Assembly: GCA_001953115.1 (NCBI GenBank)
Contig: LSSL01000738.1
Location: forward strand, 52,719-64,821
Source of the DNA: Smittium mucronatum
Lineage: Eukaryota; Kickxellomycota; Harpellomycetes; Harpellales; Legeriomycetaceae
Reading direction: 5' to 3'
DNA: 12,103 nucleotides
Of this stretch, positions 1 through 10,338 are shown in pieces (the first letter of the stretch is position 1; each line of letters starts with the position of its first letter). Both the position numbers and the translations under genes were made by a program. Under the pieces are notes generated by a model. It saw only the letters and a program-made list of their open reading frames with translations, was not told the origin of the DNA and made no database searches.

Positions 1-7
1 TGCAGAG

Positions 8-1247
8 AAAAAAAAAGTCTGGTCTTTGTAAGAATCTCCCATTATCTATAATAATTATGAATAGTTTAAGCTATGTGTTTTTGATTACGAATTCAATTTT
101 AGCCGAATTCTAATTAGATATATTTTTATTGAATATAAATTAAAGTGTATAGATCTTTCAAACTTTATTTTGTTTAATAGTAGAAAATAGCCATAAAACA
201 AAGAATAAAAAAATAAAAACTACATTTTTTGTTAGGCATTAACAAGGAAAATGTGAGTGGGGGGCTCAACTGTCTACTCTTTCCCATCCATCTTCGAAGA
301 AAGATTGAGTGACAAAAAGAAAGTTACATTATTATTTTTATATTAGGCTTCTTTCTGAATTACTTCTCTAATAACTAATCTGATGTTGATGTGCGATCAA
401 AACAGAAATAAAGTGTAACATTACAGTCTTTTATTATTTAGACTAAACTTTTAAAAAGAGATTTCTAAATTTATAATAAAAAAAATATCAATTTTTTGGA
501 CATTCGTATCTTTTACTTTTAATAGCAAAAGTGTATATTTTAATATTTAAACTATTGTTATATCAAAATTATATCAGAATAATAATCCCTGTAAGCGGTT
601 TAAATCTCCAGATTTTCAATAAGGTACTTGAGTATTAAATAAGTTGATATTTAAACAGCCATATGGTTTAAACGTATAATACAACGATAAAGTATCCACA
701 TATTTCTACAAAACTACACACAATTATACCATTTTTTACAGAATTTTTTTTTTTCACAAATTTCAACTTTAACCAATAGAAGCTGAAAAAAGTTTCGATT
801 TTTACACGAAAAATTAGACCCTTACTTTTTGTCAGATCAACTATATATTTACCAATAATAAATAGTTATTTTAAATACTATAATATGCTTTCATCAAATC
901 CATAAAACTACAAAACTGGATATATTTATTATCCTTGCCGTTTAACTCTTTCGTCCTCAGCGTCCACTTTCAGGCCATCCTACTACATGTAGTAGGCGCT
1001 TATGGAATTATGTAGGCCATTTTAATAAAAATATTATCCAAATATAAACTTTTTTATATTATATTAGATTTGACTAATCTTTTAGTAAAAAATAAAAATA
1101 TTCAAAAATTTATGTCAAATAATATTTAACTAAATATTGAATGTATTAAAAGTTTGTAATTAATTTTGACTCATAGAAACTACTTTAAGAGAAATTTCAC
1201 GAATAATATATGTATGGGAGATTCTTTCGAAGACCAGACTTTTTTTT
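8..1247. mobile_element. candidate non-autonomous DNA element bounded by inverted termini
   Basis: Positions 17-42 read, on the other strand, as 1214-1239 with 24 of 26 bases matching. Both copies have an A run (8-16) or T run (1240-1247) on the outer side, so the match is about 34 bp. The repeats point towards each other as terminal inverted repeats would. The interior (43-1213) is AT-rich and has no recognisable coding sequence, so this would be a MITE-like or internally deleted element. I see no clear target-site duplication: the left end lies almost at the window start, so its flank cannot be compared. The superfamily is unknown. Alternatively the two copies are separate insertions of a short repeat in opposite orientation. 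Confidence 0.35.
979..996. repeat. 18-bp perfect palindrome
   Basis: CCTACTACATGTAGTAGG equals its own reverse complement. It sits in a locally GC-richer patch (about 935-1020). A short direct repeat, AGGCCAT, flanks it at about 972-978 and 1013-1019. Function is unknown. It lies inside the candidate element 8-1247. Confidence 0.8.
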
Positions 1248-1620
1248 ACTCGGTAGACTATTGTAGACACTTGAATTTATTTACAACCTTTCCAATAAAA
1301 ATAGAAAAAAATGCAGCCTCTAATAAATTTAAACACTTTACTAATAGAAAATTAGCCTCTAAAATTCATACTTTAAAGTACCCAATAACTTTATGTTTTA
1401 CCCTAGCACCATATTTCCAAATTAGTAAAATAGTAAAAATTTAGTGAGAAAGTGTCCGATATCTAAGAGAATCTCCCATATATGTAAAACACATTTTTTT
1501 GGAAACTTGGGGGCATTTATCATGGTTTTGAAAATAATTAAAGGTAAAATTTGGATTTTAAATCGCGAAGAGTTTTATTTTACATAAAAATAAATACTCA
1601 TGAAATTTTCAAATCAAATA
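1166..1620. other. AT-rich stretch with a second short inverted repeat; no supported gene
   Basis: A 92-codon open frame (1166-1444, plus) has no recognisable domain, and an open frame of that length is expected by chance at this base composition. Positions 1468-1487 match the reverse complement of 1206-1225 at about 17 of 20 bases. They share AGAATCTCCCAT with the inner part of the inverted termini at 17-42 and 1214-1239. This third copy may be the end of another related element or a fragment. No promoter or splice signal is convincing. Confidence 0.45.
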
Positions 1621-1975
1621 ATGGTTGATGCAGCAAGGGAAATTTCAGTTGCAGCCACATAGTGGCCACAATACTTATTTCCTATTGAGGATTTTATGGG
1701 CATGTAAACGTATTCTATATCAATTTATTAATAAAAAACAGTTAATAGTTATGAACTCAAAGAAAATTTCCGTTGCGGCTAGATGTTTCCCACAATACAA
1801 AAATTTAATTGAAGGGTTTTGTTAGTATGTAAACACATTCTGTACCAAAGTATTAATAAAAAACAGCTGGTTTTTGAAGGCCCAAGAAAATTATTGGTTA
1901 CAGTCAGCTGGTGGTCACAGTTCTGATTTCTTGTTGGTCTTGCTTTTAAAATGTACACATTTATGAACTTTACAT
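1621..1975 (+). repeat. three diverged tandem copies of a 124-125 bp unit
   Basis: Unit 1 is about 1621-1741, unit 2 is 1742-1866 and unit 3 is about 1867-1975. Units 1 and 2 share AAATTTC at 1640 and 1764, CACAATAC near the middle, ATGTAAAC, and an identical ATTAATAAAAAACAG end at 1727-1741 and 1852-1866. Unit 3 is more diverged. It aligns in phase through AGAAAA (1885, against 1761 in unit 2) and a GTGGTCACAG stretch that resembles GTGGCCACAA in unit 1. The period is constant, which supports a true tandem array. A 66-codon open frame across units 1 and 2 has no recognisable domain, so I do not call it a gene. Function is unknown. Confidence 0.7.
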
Positions 1976-2142
1976 GAAATTTAAGATCACAAATTTATAT
2001 TTATCTGAGTTTTGAGTTTTGAGGTAATTTTAAAAAATCACTTTTCATTTAAGTTTTATAGATTTATCTTGAAAAAAAGAATTTGTTTTTTTTGTTTTTT
2101 TACACTTGAATAACAAATGATTTATAATCTTTTTCTTAAAAA

Positions 2143-3854
2143 ATGGATAATATTATGGAATTTGAAATAATTATGTCCTATGATAAATTTTGTGATTCAA
2201 ACTCAAATCCATGTCAATATTCAGAGAGAGAGTCGAAATTTTTCAACTAAAAGATTTTTCTCAGTCTAAAAACGAGTCTAATGAAATATTTGATTCACAG
2301 ATAGTTCAATATTCAAGAAATTCTATTAAAAAAGAGTGGAGCAAAATTTTCAATATTCCACGCCCATCAATAAATTTTTCTAGTCCCAATAATATCCCAA
2401 GGCATATTTTAGATCTAAATTTTATTATCCCTTATACGATTTTAAAACTATTTTTTGATAACGAACTGTTGAAAGATATTGTTATAAGCACCAATAAATA
2501 CGTTTATTTCAAATTTAATAATAATAAAAATAAAATGTCCATAAAGGACTACAAAATATTTTTGTAAATTAACCTGCTTATGGGGATAATGAAAATATCT
2601 GCTATTAAAAATTATTTTAGCTCAGATCCAATAATGCATGATTAATATATTTCAAAACTGATGTCTTCAAATCTCTTCACGAAAATACTATCTAATTTTC
2701 ACTTAGGAAACGAATATAAATTTGTAAAAAAATATATCAAATACGATAAACTCTTCAAAATTATAATTTTTTTAACTAGAATTAAAGATAGTTTCACAAA
2801 AAATTTCAACCCTAGACAAAATATAGAAATTGATGAATCAATGATAAAATTCAGAGGAGAATAATGTTTCAGGCTGTTTATGCCGAATAATCATATAAAA
2901 AGGGCTTTTAAATTTCGGGTCTTAGCTTACCAGATTGGGTACTGTTGGAACTTTGATGTTTAACAAGGGAAATCTTTAATAAGCCCAGAAAAATCTTTAG
3001 GATTTATGGTGGTAAAAAACCTATCTTCAGATCTTAAATCAAAAAAATACAAGATTTTTTCGATATATATTTTACGTCTATCAAACCCATCGAATATATT
3101 TTGACAAAAAATATCTATGCATATGGAAAAATATTTTTCAACAGAAAATTTCTTCCGAAATTAAAAAAAAAAATTAATCGAAAAATATGAATGGGATTGG
3201 TATGAATCTTTAGATGGAATTTCTGTTATAAAATTTATGGACAATAAAAAGTTTTACATGGTTCTAATTTTCACAACCCAAGAGATAAAGATATAGGTAA
3301 CAAAACTCAACATGATGGAGGTAAATTAAACGGGATTTTTTCTTCTTTAATCACTGACTAAAATAATAGCATGAAATTTGTTGATAAGTCAAATCAAAGA
3401 ATTTTTTTTATGAAATCTACAGAAAAAGTTTGAGATACTGGAAATGAATTTTTTTTAGATGTGTGTGTGGTAAAATTTTTTACGATATATAAAAAGATTT
3501 ATGAAAAAAACAGAAAAAAAATAAAAAGGCGTTTTTGTGTAAAATATCTGCGATTTAGGATAATGTTAATGTATGAAATAGTAAGTGAAAGTGGAATTTA
3601 TATTTCTAATCATTTCCAAGCAGTGAAAAAGAGGAAAGGAGTATTCACCGAAAGCAGATATACTAACAGATAAAATACATATTCCAATGCAATCAAAAAG
3701 GAGTAATTGTCATTTCTGTAGCAGTGAAAAAAATTGTTCCTGAAATATATGGAAGTGTAGTTTATGTGAGGTCAGAATTCAATTTAACACACCAAAAAGA
3801 AATTGCTTCAATGAATATCACAAACCAAAAAAAGACAAAAAAAAAAAAGAATAA
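2143..3854 (+). pseudogene. piggyBac-type transposase, near full length, multiply disrupted
   Basis: piggyBac transposases cut and paste DNA at TTAA sites using a DDD RNase H-fold catalytic domain. Here an acidic N-terminal piece (ATG at 2143, frame lost by 2250) passes into a second frame open from 2211. That frame carries KKEWSKIF and FFDNELLKDIVISTNKY, as at the start of the transposase core. The first catalytic Asp is in IEIDESMIKFRGE (codon 2832). RAFKFRVLAYQIGY and LGFMVVKNLSSDL follow. The second Asp is in FFDIYFTS (codon 3062), then GISVIKFMDNK, SNFHNP, and the third Asp in MKFVDKSNQ (codon 3383), then RKSLRYWK and the Cys-rich tail. In-frame stops are at 2565, 2643, 2862, 2961, 3359, 3445 and 3741. 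Frameshifts are needed near 2215-2250, at the T run near 3055, at the A run near 3165, near 3260, and at the T run near 3403, among others. About 570 codons is normal for the family. It cannot encode a working protein as read. I could not place its TTAA-flanked terminal repeats. Confidence 0.93.
3708..3821 (+). other. C-terminal cysteine-rich zinc-finger segment of the piggyBac pseudogene
   Basis: In one frame the DNA encodes CHFC (codons 3708-3719), Cys at 3735, KCSLC (Cys at 3756 and 3765), then CFNEYH with Cys at 3804 and His at 3819. This Cys-x2-Cys ... Cys-x2-Cys ... Cys-x4-His layout is the cross-brace finger that ends many piggyBac transposases and binds the element ends. One TGA at 3741 interrupts it. 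The frame ends at TAA 3852-3854 after a Lys-rich A run. Confidence 0.85.
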
Positions 3855-4190
3855 CTGAAGCTGAATTTTTTTTTTTTCTTCAATTTATTTATCATTTTAA
3901 ATTTTCTTGAAGCTATAAATTCATTTAATAAAATTCAAAAAAATAGAAACATCGAAAATCAATAATAATTCATGTTAATAAAAAAGGTATGAAATATAAA
4001 AAATTTGTTAAAATTGTTTAAAAAATTGAAATATGAACCAAGTTTTCTGAGAAATGAAATTTATTTGATGGATATGTGAAAATGATATTTATAAAGTTGT
4101 TTTTTAAATAAAACATATTTCTATTATTATGAGATAAAAAATAAGCTATTATAAATGTATCTGTGGCATTTATAATGATTCCAGTTTTTT
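3855..4190. other. AT-rich sequence 3' of the piggyBac relic; no gene
   Basis: An A12 run (3837-3848) and a T12 run (3866-3877) could pair across a 17-base loop just past the end of the transposase frame. The rest is AT-rich filler. A minus-strand open frame without ATG (4018-4260, 81 codons including the stop) crosses into the next repeat region. Its length is within chance expectation for this composition, and I do not call it a gene. If the piggyBac element keeps a 3' terminal repeat it should be in or after this stretch, but I could not identify one. Confidence 0.4.
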
Positions 4191-4680
4191 TATTTGATGT
4201 ATTAGTTGAAGTATTGGTCGATTTAGTAGTAGAATTAGCATCAATGTGATATTTTATGCATTATTTTGTATAGTTTATGTATCAGTAGATGTAATAATAA
4301 ATCAACTATTCTTTATTAATTGATTTATTTTGATTTATTAGTTGATGTAGCTGTCGGCTAATTGATTGATGTTTTAGTTGATGTACTATAACTAATTTGT
4401 AATTGATCTAAATTTTCGATTAATTTATTGATTATTTAGTTCATGTAGTAATTTATATATTATTAATTTAATTCATGGTATACTAATTTATGAAATTTAT
4501 AGAGAATCGATTGATGAATATTTAATTTAATATAAAATATAATAATTGATATACTAGTTGACGGAATTTTCGATTTATTATTATATATATTTATTGAAAT
4601 TGCAGCTGGTTTAATAGTTGAGGTTTTATTTGATGTATCGATTTTAATATTATTTGATCTGTGGTTGATGTAATGCTTGA
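4191..4680. repeat. degenerate array of short TTGATGTA-like units
   Basis: Variants of TTAGTTGATGTA recur irregularly, for example near 4193, 4203, 4337, 4366, 4377, 4439, 4557, 4612, 4631 and 4662, with T/A-rich linkers. Some neighbouring units keep 9- or 12-base spacing, so short blocks stay in a reading frame. Read on the minus strand, the 4191-4248 block is Ser/Thr/Asn-rich (for example STTKSTNTSTNTSN). On the plus strand it reads Val/Asp/Leu-rich. Stops interrupt both. It looks like an old, decayed minisatellite or low-complexity region. Coding origin is possible but unsupported. Confidence 0.5.
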
Positions 4681-4831
4681 TTCAATATAAAATGTTTTTT
4701 CGTTTCAGAGTATTTTAACTTCACGTCTAAATAGAATAAAGCGATAGATTCTTCATAAATAGTGAATCATGATTCATATCTTCAATAAAATTAAATTTCT
4801 GTTCAAAAAATCAAAATAAAATTATAAAATC

Positions 4832-4858
4832 AAAAAACAAAAACAAAAACAAAAACAA
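4832..4858 (+). repeat. short (AAAAAC)n microsatellite
   Basis: Cytosines at 4838, 4844, 4850 and 4856 are spaced exactly six bases apart in an otherwise pure A background, giving about four copies. Confidence 0.85.
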
Positions 4859-6709
4859 TAAATATTTCACAATAATTTATTTATAAAATTCATAATATAA
4901 CTATCTATTTCAATAAAATTAAAAGTCATTTCTATTAATAAATATCAGAATCAAATTTTTAATCTGTATTATAGTTTTTTTTTGTAATATTATCCCGATT
5001 GTCTCACTATTTCTTCTTTTTATATTTTATATTTATGTATTATTCCCACACTTATAAATTAAAAATAAAAACCATGATCTTCGTAAAAAAAACATTAAAA
5101 TTTAAAAAACACGTCTTAAAACTATTATAAAAAACAAATTCTACAAATTTATTCACAGAACTTAGTAATTTTTGAAGATCATTTTACCCGTTTACCAATA
5201 TAGTGTATCTTTATTTAACTTTAGATTTTATTGGTTAAATACTTTTTAGATAAAGAAAATGAGTGTTTATAAAATATCCCAAAGAAAAAAAAGTCCTACA
5301 CGGATTAAAAAATGGTTTTTTTTGAAGTTATGTAAATGGTGATTAAAATTAACTTATTTTGAGTTTCATAATATTGCATTTGAAAGTCCATTAATTGATT
5401 CAATGCTGTTTCAGAAAGTCACAAACTCACCATGTAATGATTAGTATCGAATTATCTACCAGAAAATCTAGATCAATGATTTTATTGGTTATATTAAAGC
5501 ATCTAAAACAAGAATATCTTTGTTTTATTTATTAATCCACACCTGTAATCTTTTTTTACTTAACAATAAGGGGTTTTTTCAGGTACTATCACTAATTCAG
5601 GAGAATAAATTTGTATATAAAAAGGGTGTCAATTAACTATTATAACTATCATCGAAAAATAGATCCATTATCCTTCATACCAAATTACTACAATAAAACT
5701 ATATTGTATTATCTAAGAGTTTTACTCCCTACGAAAAAACTATCGTTAGACAAATATTGATAACGATATTCATTTAAGGATTACTAAAGTCTTAAGTTTT
5801 TCATTTGTTGATTTTTCTTCATATCGATAAAACCTTTTTCTAGATATTTTTAACATAATTAAAAACGGTTAAAAAACTAAAAAAAACCCTTTTTTTTGAA
5901 ATAAATATATTTCTAAGAGTTTGATTATGCAAAAATCTAAAAAAATTATAATATATGATGATTTATACTTTTAAAGCGTGTCACAAAAGGCTTATTGCGA
6001 TACAAAAACAAAACATGAACCTAATTATCATATTAAAATATATCGAAAAAATCCAGATTGGGTGTTTGCTACGTGGCACGAATTATACAATTTTTTTAAT
6101 CTATGTTATTAAAAATTAATATCGATTCATTATGAAATATATTATTTTCACAAGTTTTAATAGTGACTTGTTGATAATAGTGAAAAATAAGAATTAGGAA
6201 AGCTAATATATTTTTTTAATTAGGGCATCAAAAAGATCCTAAATTCTAAGAATTTTTAAACCAAAATGATTATTTTTAAACTAATAATATAGATCATGGA
6301 TATTATTCACAAAATGAGCTGATTTTATGTACATAATTTAATCATTATGTTTTAAAATTAAAAATGCAGGGCCAAATAAAAAAAATTGGAGTATAATACT
6401 TGTTTTTTTTATAAATTATTTGAAATAAATTATTCTGAAATTTTTTATCAATGATTGTAGATTTTTATAAACTTTAAATAGAAAAATCCGAGAAATTATA
6501 AAATTGATAGCATTTAGTATTTTAAATTCTCAGAAATACTAAAAAATAAAACTTAAAAATATAAAAACTTATGATAAAAGCTATATATTAATGCAATTTG
6601 AAATAAATACATAAAAAACAGTTTTTGTAGTGATTATTAAAAATCTTACAAATGAAAATTATTATAATAAAAGGTCTTGATTTTTTGGGATTTGTAAAAA
6701 GAGAATTAT
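4859..6709. other. AT-rich region with no supported gene
   Basis: I see no open frame with recognisable domains on either strand, and no RNA gene or long repeat. The most protein-like short frame is at about 5976-6112 (plus strand, reaching a TAA). It includes the residues NPDWVFATWHEL, with two Trp codons that are unusual for this composition. I cannot assign it to a family, and it has no convincing start or neighbours. It may be a fragment of decayed coding DNA or chance. Confidence 0.5.
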
Positions 6710-6740
6710 GAGAGGGAGAGAGGGAGAGAGGGGAAAGAGA
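6710..6740 (+). repeat. 31-base pure purine tract (GA-rich)
   Basis: Every base from 6710 to 6740 is A or G, mostly alternating GA with GGG interruptions, next to AT-rich DNA. Pyrimidine-rich CTTCCCTCCTCC follows at about 6763-6775 on the same strand, so the two parts could pair weakly or form triplex-prone DNA. The 91-codon minus-strand frame through this tract (6588-6863) uses a GTG start and has a low-complexity Ser/Leu/Pro section, so I do not call it a gene. Confidence 0.85.
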
Positions 6741-9020
6741 TACTACATGTTTTGACTTCATTTCTTCCCTCCTCCTAGGCATATTACTATTAACCCTTAA
6801 TTTAGCAAAATTTTCGTCAATAGTTTTTAAAATATGAAAGAATAACTCTCTATCGCTTTTCACACGATACAGTCATTTTTTTAAGAATAATAGACTTGTG
6901 AGATTATTTTCAAGATCACATGCTTTTTTCCTTCAATTCTTATAGCTCGATTTTAATTCAGTGTAATATTGACTTAATAGCTATTTTTGGCTTTCGAAAT
7001 TGCGTTAAAATTGCCTAATTTAGATTTTTCCAAATTTATATTTCCTAAAATTAGATTTTATCGAATAAAACAAGTTAATTAATAAATTATTCTTTTAAAA
7101 AAAGGAATATGAACTCTTCAAATAAAATTTTTGGTGTGTCTTTGAATCTTCCATATAAAAATCCCCGCGTGATGCATCAAATTCGAAATATGTTACAAAT
7201 TATACAAAAATCAATATGCTTTTTATCAGGTTAATAATTAGATTCCCAATATATGTCACAGTTTATATTACTTTTAATCGAATGAAAATATTCATATTAA
7301 TTACCCCCTCTCAATATTTTACGATTTCACTTAACTATTTATTTAATTGGCCTGAAGATCAACTAATGTTTTAAGCGATATGTTTTTTCTGTAATTTTAC
7401 CTAAAGTCATAATATCGTTCTTTTTGAGATTGCAAAGACATTACTAACTCTTCAGAGTCAAGTCAATTTTCATTTTCTATAAAAAGTAGAACTTTTTATC
7501 TAATATTGAAGAGGATATCTTTTTTTTTTAAGGAAATCAATTAAAACACTATTTACCAAATTTTTCTTTTGATCATATTATATTTTTTTGAAATAAAAAT
7601 TAGGATTATTATAGTAGATATTTTAATTTATATTATGATAATAATTACTATCCTCGATTTTTAAGAATATTAAATCTCAGAACATTTTATTACTAATAAA
7701 TAATATTGGTGTATCTTGTTATTAATTGGTATTTTAACCAAAAGTTTCACATAGGCAATTTTTATGAAATTAAAAAGACTTTCATAGGATTATTGTTACG
7801 TTTTCATAGCCACGCACAGAGATGGGTTCATGTTATCCACCCAATAATTTCTGATTCTAGTTTTTTTTTTTTGAATTGGATAATAGCCTAAGCACTCAAA
7901 AAATGACCCTTATAAAAGAAATTTATACAAATTTTTTTTAAAGAACAATTGTTTGGCAATTTTTATCAGATGTAAAATTTATTACGTAATAGAACAATAG
8001 GGGATTTTTATATGTTAAAAAATACGCCGATTTTTTTTATTCATGCAAACCTCCCTGGAGGCGAAAGATTTAAAAAGATGTCAGGACTGAGGAACTATTT
8101 TCAATTGAAATAAGTTCATTTAAACCTAATTTTTATTCCGACTTACCATTTAACCTAATAATATATCATTTACTTACATTTTTTTTGGTTACATGATAGC
8201 ATAAAAGAAAACCAACTTACGGACCAATTGACCTATTGATTTTTTTTTTTTGCACATAATAACATCGGTTCGTTGTGATTTTTAACATTTTCAAATTCCC
8301 TGATTGATAATATTATTTATAGCTAATCCACTTAAATAAAGCTTGACATATGGATCCGACCAATTTCAACTAATATATATTTATATACACAATGCAAATG
8401 AAATGTGCATAAAGTGAGTATCCAGAAATATGCACATCCAGAAATAGAGTTACATGAACATTAAAATTTTCCAAAATTAGCCCTCTTTGGATAGTTCAAA
8501 ATCACATTTATTTAATTATAAGCCAAAAAAGATGCCGCTATTGGAGATAAAATCTTTTTTTTTGGTGCAGTCACTTTACTAATAGTATTAAATTAAAAAT
8601 AGTAGCATTAGGCTCCAGAATATATATATTCAGCCAATTTTGGGGGCAAAAACAAAAGAAATTTTTTTAATGAATTCCGCATTGCCTCTTTTAAAATAAT
8701 TAATCTTCATAAAAATTCCAATTTTTTTACCTCAATTGTAGAACTCACTTTTTAAACAGTATTTTACAAAAAACACAGTAACAAAAAAAGCAACTTTGTT
8801 TTTTTTATATTTCGTGCATTTATTAATTTTAAGGATTATTTTAAAGAAATATTGAAAGCTTAAAAGGTAATTTTTACTTCATACAGAATTTATAAATATA
8901 TATTAATAGAGCTTTATTACACAGATAAACAACCATTCCGTAGCACTAGAAACTGCTTTTACAAGTAAAAATAGCATATTTTTTAGTATTAATAATCCAC
9001 ATGTATACTAATAATTATAT
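6741..9020. other. AT-rich region with no supported gene
   Basis: No domain is recognisable on either strand. The 61-codon frame at 7706-7891 looks like chance. A less AT-rich patch at about 8040-8110 holds a short open frame reading NLPGGERFKKMSGLRNYF before a stop, with CCTCCCTGGAGG (a five-base stem around a two-base loop) at about 8050-8061. It could be a relic of coding sequence, but no family fits. At 8611-8635 an imperfect AT-core palindrome has GGCT/AGCC ends. TCCAGAAAT occurs twice at about 8420-8445. Confidence 0.5.
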
Positions 9021-9168
<148 letters not shown>

Positions 9169-9461
9169 GAACTAAAAATTTCATTATCTTTTAGAATTTT
9201 GGTGTTCCTGTTATGATTTTTCGTTGCTGGTTACTTTGATCAAAATTTTGCATAATATGACTGCGCAGAAATTTCTCAGTTATGTTGATAACTATTTTTA
9301 GATCCTGATCACTCTGTTCATGAATATAAAGATAAGTTTTAATTTTTCACTTCTACCACAATAACTATATTTAATAAAAAATTTTAAAATTTAGGATTTG
9401 GTTATAACTAGTCCAGTGATTCGTATTTTGTTGACCTAAAAAACACCAAAAAATGCTGCAG
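9169..9461. other. unique AT-rich sequence between the microsatellite and the left inverted-repeat arm
   Basis: No gene or long repeat is visible. The outer end of the left arm may lie in this stretch: the right arm is cut by the window end at 12103, which pairs with 9462, so the true length of the inverted repeat cannot be seen here. TACGAATCACT in the arm (9521-9531) recurs inverted at about 9417-9427 in this flank. Confidence 0.5.
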
Positions 9462-10015
9462 TTTTTTATTTAAATCTTATTTTATAGATCTATATAATAA
9501 ACAGAAAAGGTTTAAAATTTTACGAATCACTTATGTATCTGAATTTAATCCGCTAAAAAATAAAAATGGAAATATAAAATATTTACACGCCCGCAAATAC
9601 AAAACGTTCTATCTTCTCTGAATATGATTTAATAAAACCAAATATTCCTCCCATAAGACATAAAAAAGAACGAAATCGAATAATCGAATATAAAATATAT
9701 TTTTTCAATCTTTTTTAAATAAACATTAATCTTAAAGACAATTTCATTTTTTATTGCAGATTCACACTTTTTTTAAAAAAAAACATTATCTATAACTAAA
9801 ATAAATAACCCGCAATATCCAAATATTCCAGGAGCTTTAAATTACTCTCTCTAGCTTTATAATTATTTAAGATGTTGAGCAAGCTGTTATTATGATTTGT
9901 GTACTTTATTATACGCGATTCTTCGATTTTTTCCCCAAGCCCAACTCTTTTAGTGATGTTTCGGTGTTACTCTGTTCCTTTTTTAGTTGATTAATCAAAC
10001 TATATATTGATGGGT
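9462..10015 (-). repeat. left arm of a 554-bp perfect inverted repeat
   Basis: I compared this arm with 11550-12103 in blocks along its whole length. Each base n pairs with base 21565-n, with no mismatch and no gap. The inner boundary is sharp: beyond 10015 the similarity to the sequence before 11550 stops within a few bases. The outer boundary is unknown because the partner arm reaches the window end. The inner 220 bp is an antisense copy of the MULE transposase C-terminus; the outer 334 bp is 3' flank. Possible explanations are long terminal inverted repeats of a MULE, an inverted duplication, or an assembly artefact. Confidence 0.97.
9796..10015 (-). pseudogene. antisense copy of the last 73 codons of the MULE transposase
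   Basis: Read on the minus strand, this segment starts in the His codon of HPSIYSLINQLKKEQ and runs to the TAG that ends the transposase relic. It is base-identical to 11550-11769 and carries the same frameshift between the GLGKKSKNR frame and the NNYKARESNLKLLEYLDIAGYLF frame. There is no start and no upstream domain, so it is a fragment duplicated in inverse orientation from an already broken gene, or the reverse. Confidence 0.9.
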
Positions 10016-10338
10016 AAGATTAAAATTTTTAAAAAAATTTTATTGATCGAAGTTTTTGGGAATTATATATATTAAAATTGATTATCCAATGATTTTTTTT
10101 ATTTTATACACATTGTATTATTTAATTACCAAACTGACAGAACTTCGTGACTTTTCACGCTTAAAAAATATATATAAACAGCGATTTCAAATAACTCTAG
10201 ACTATCAAAATTTATTTAACCTCAAATTCAGTATTATAATAAAACAGATGAATTTTTTTAAAAAAACATTTCTTTAATCACTTAAAATAAACCTTTTTCA
10301 TTTTTTAGAATATTATTCAAAAAAATTACACTTCAAAA
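10016..10338. other. left part of the spacer, before the transposase relic
   Basis: This unique AT-rich DNA lies between the left arm and the first recognisable transposase codon. A 73-codon frame (10056-10277, TTG start) has no recognisable domain. Its position fits a 5' untranslated or subterminal region of the MULE. No promoter can be identified with confidence. Confidence 0.45.

Noticed and set aside
1166..1444. 92-codon open frame
   Set aside because: No recognisable domain. With stop codons near 9 percent of random codons at this composition, about one such frame is expected by chance across six frames of a window this size.
1625..1825. 66-codon open frame
   Set aside because: It crosses a non-coding tandem repeat and resembles no family.
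2143..3854. Reassigned stop codons (alternative genetic code) as an explanation for the broken piggyBac frame
   Set aside because: Both TAA and TGA interrupt it, no single residue fits the stop positions, and frameshifts are also needed, so decay is the simpler reading.
6588..6863. Minus-strand 91-codon frame
   Set aside because: It relies on GTG as start, unlikely in a eukaryote, and its Ser/Leu/Pro section comes from the purine tract. The first part (SDRELFFHILKTIDENFAKL) is mildly protein-like but I cannot place it.
7706..7891. 61-codon open frame
   Set aside because: No domain, no codon bias distinct from the surroundings.
7152..8014. 15-bp inverted repeat (7152-7166 and 8000-8014), possible transposon ends
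   Set aside because: A 15-bp match is expected a few times by chance in a 12-kb window of this composition. No further extension and no target duplication is visible.
10056..10277. 73-codon open frame in the spacer
   Set aside because: TTG start, Ile/Phe/Tyr-rich composition as expected from AT-rich non-coding DNA, no family match.
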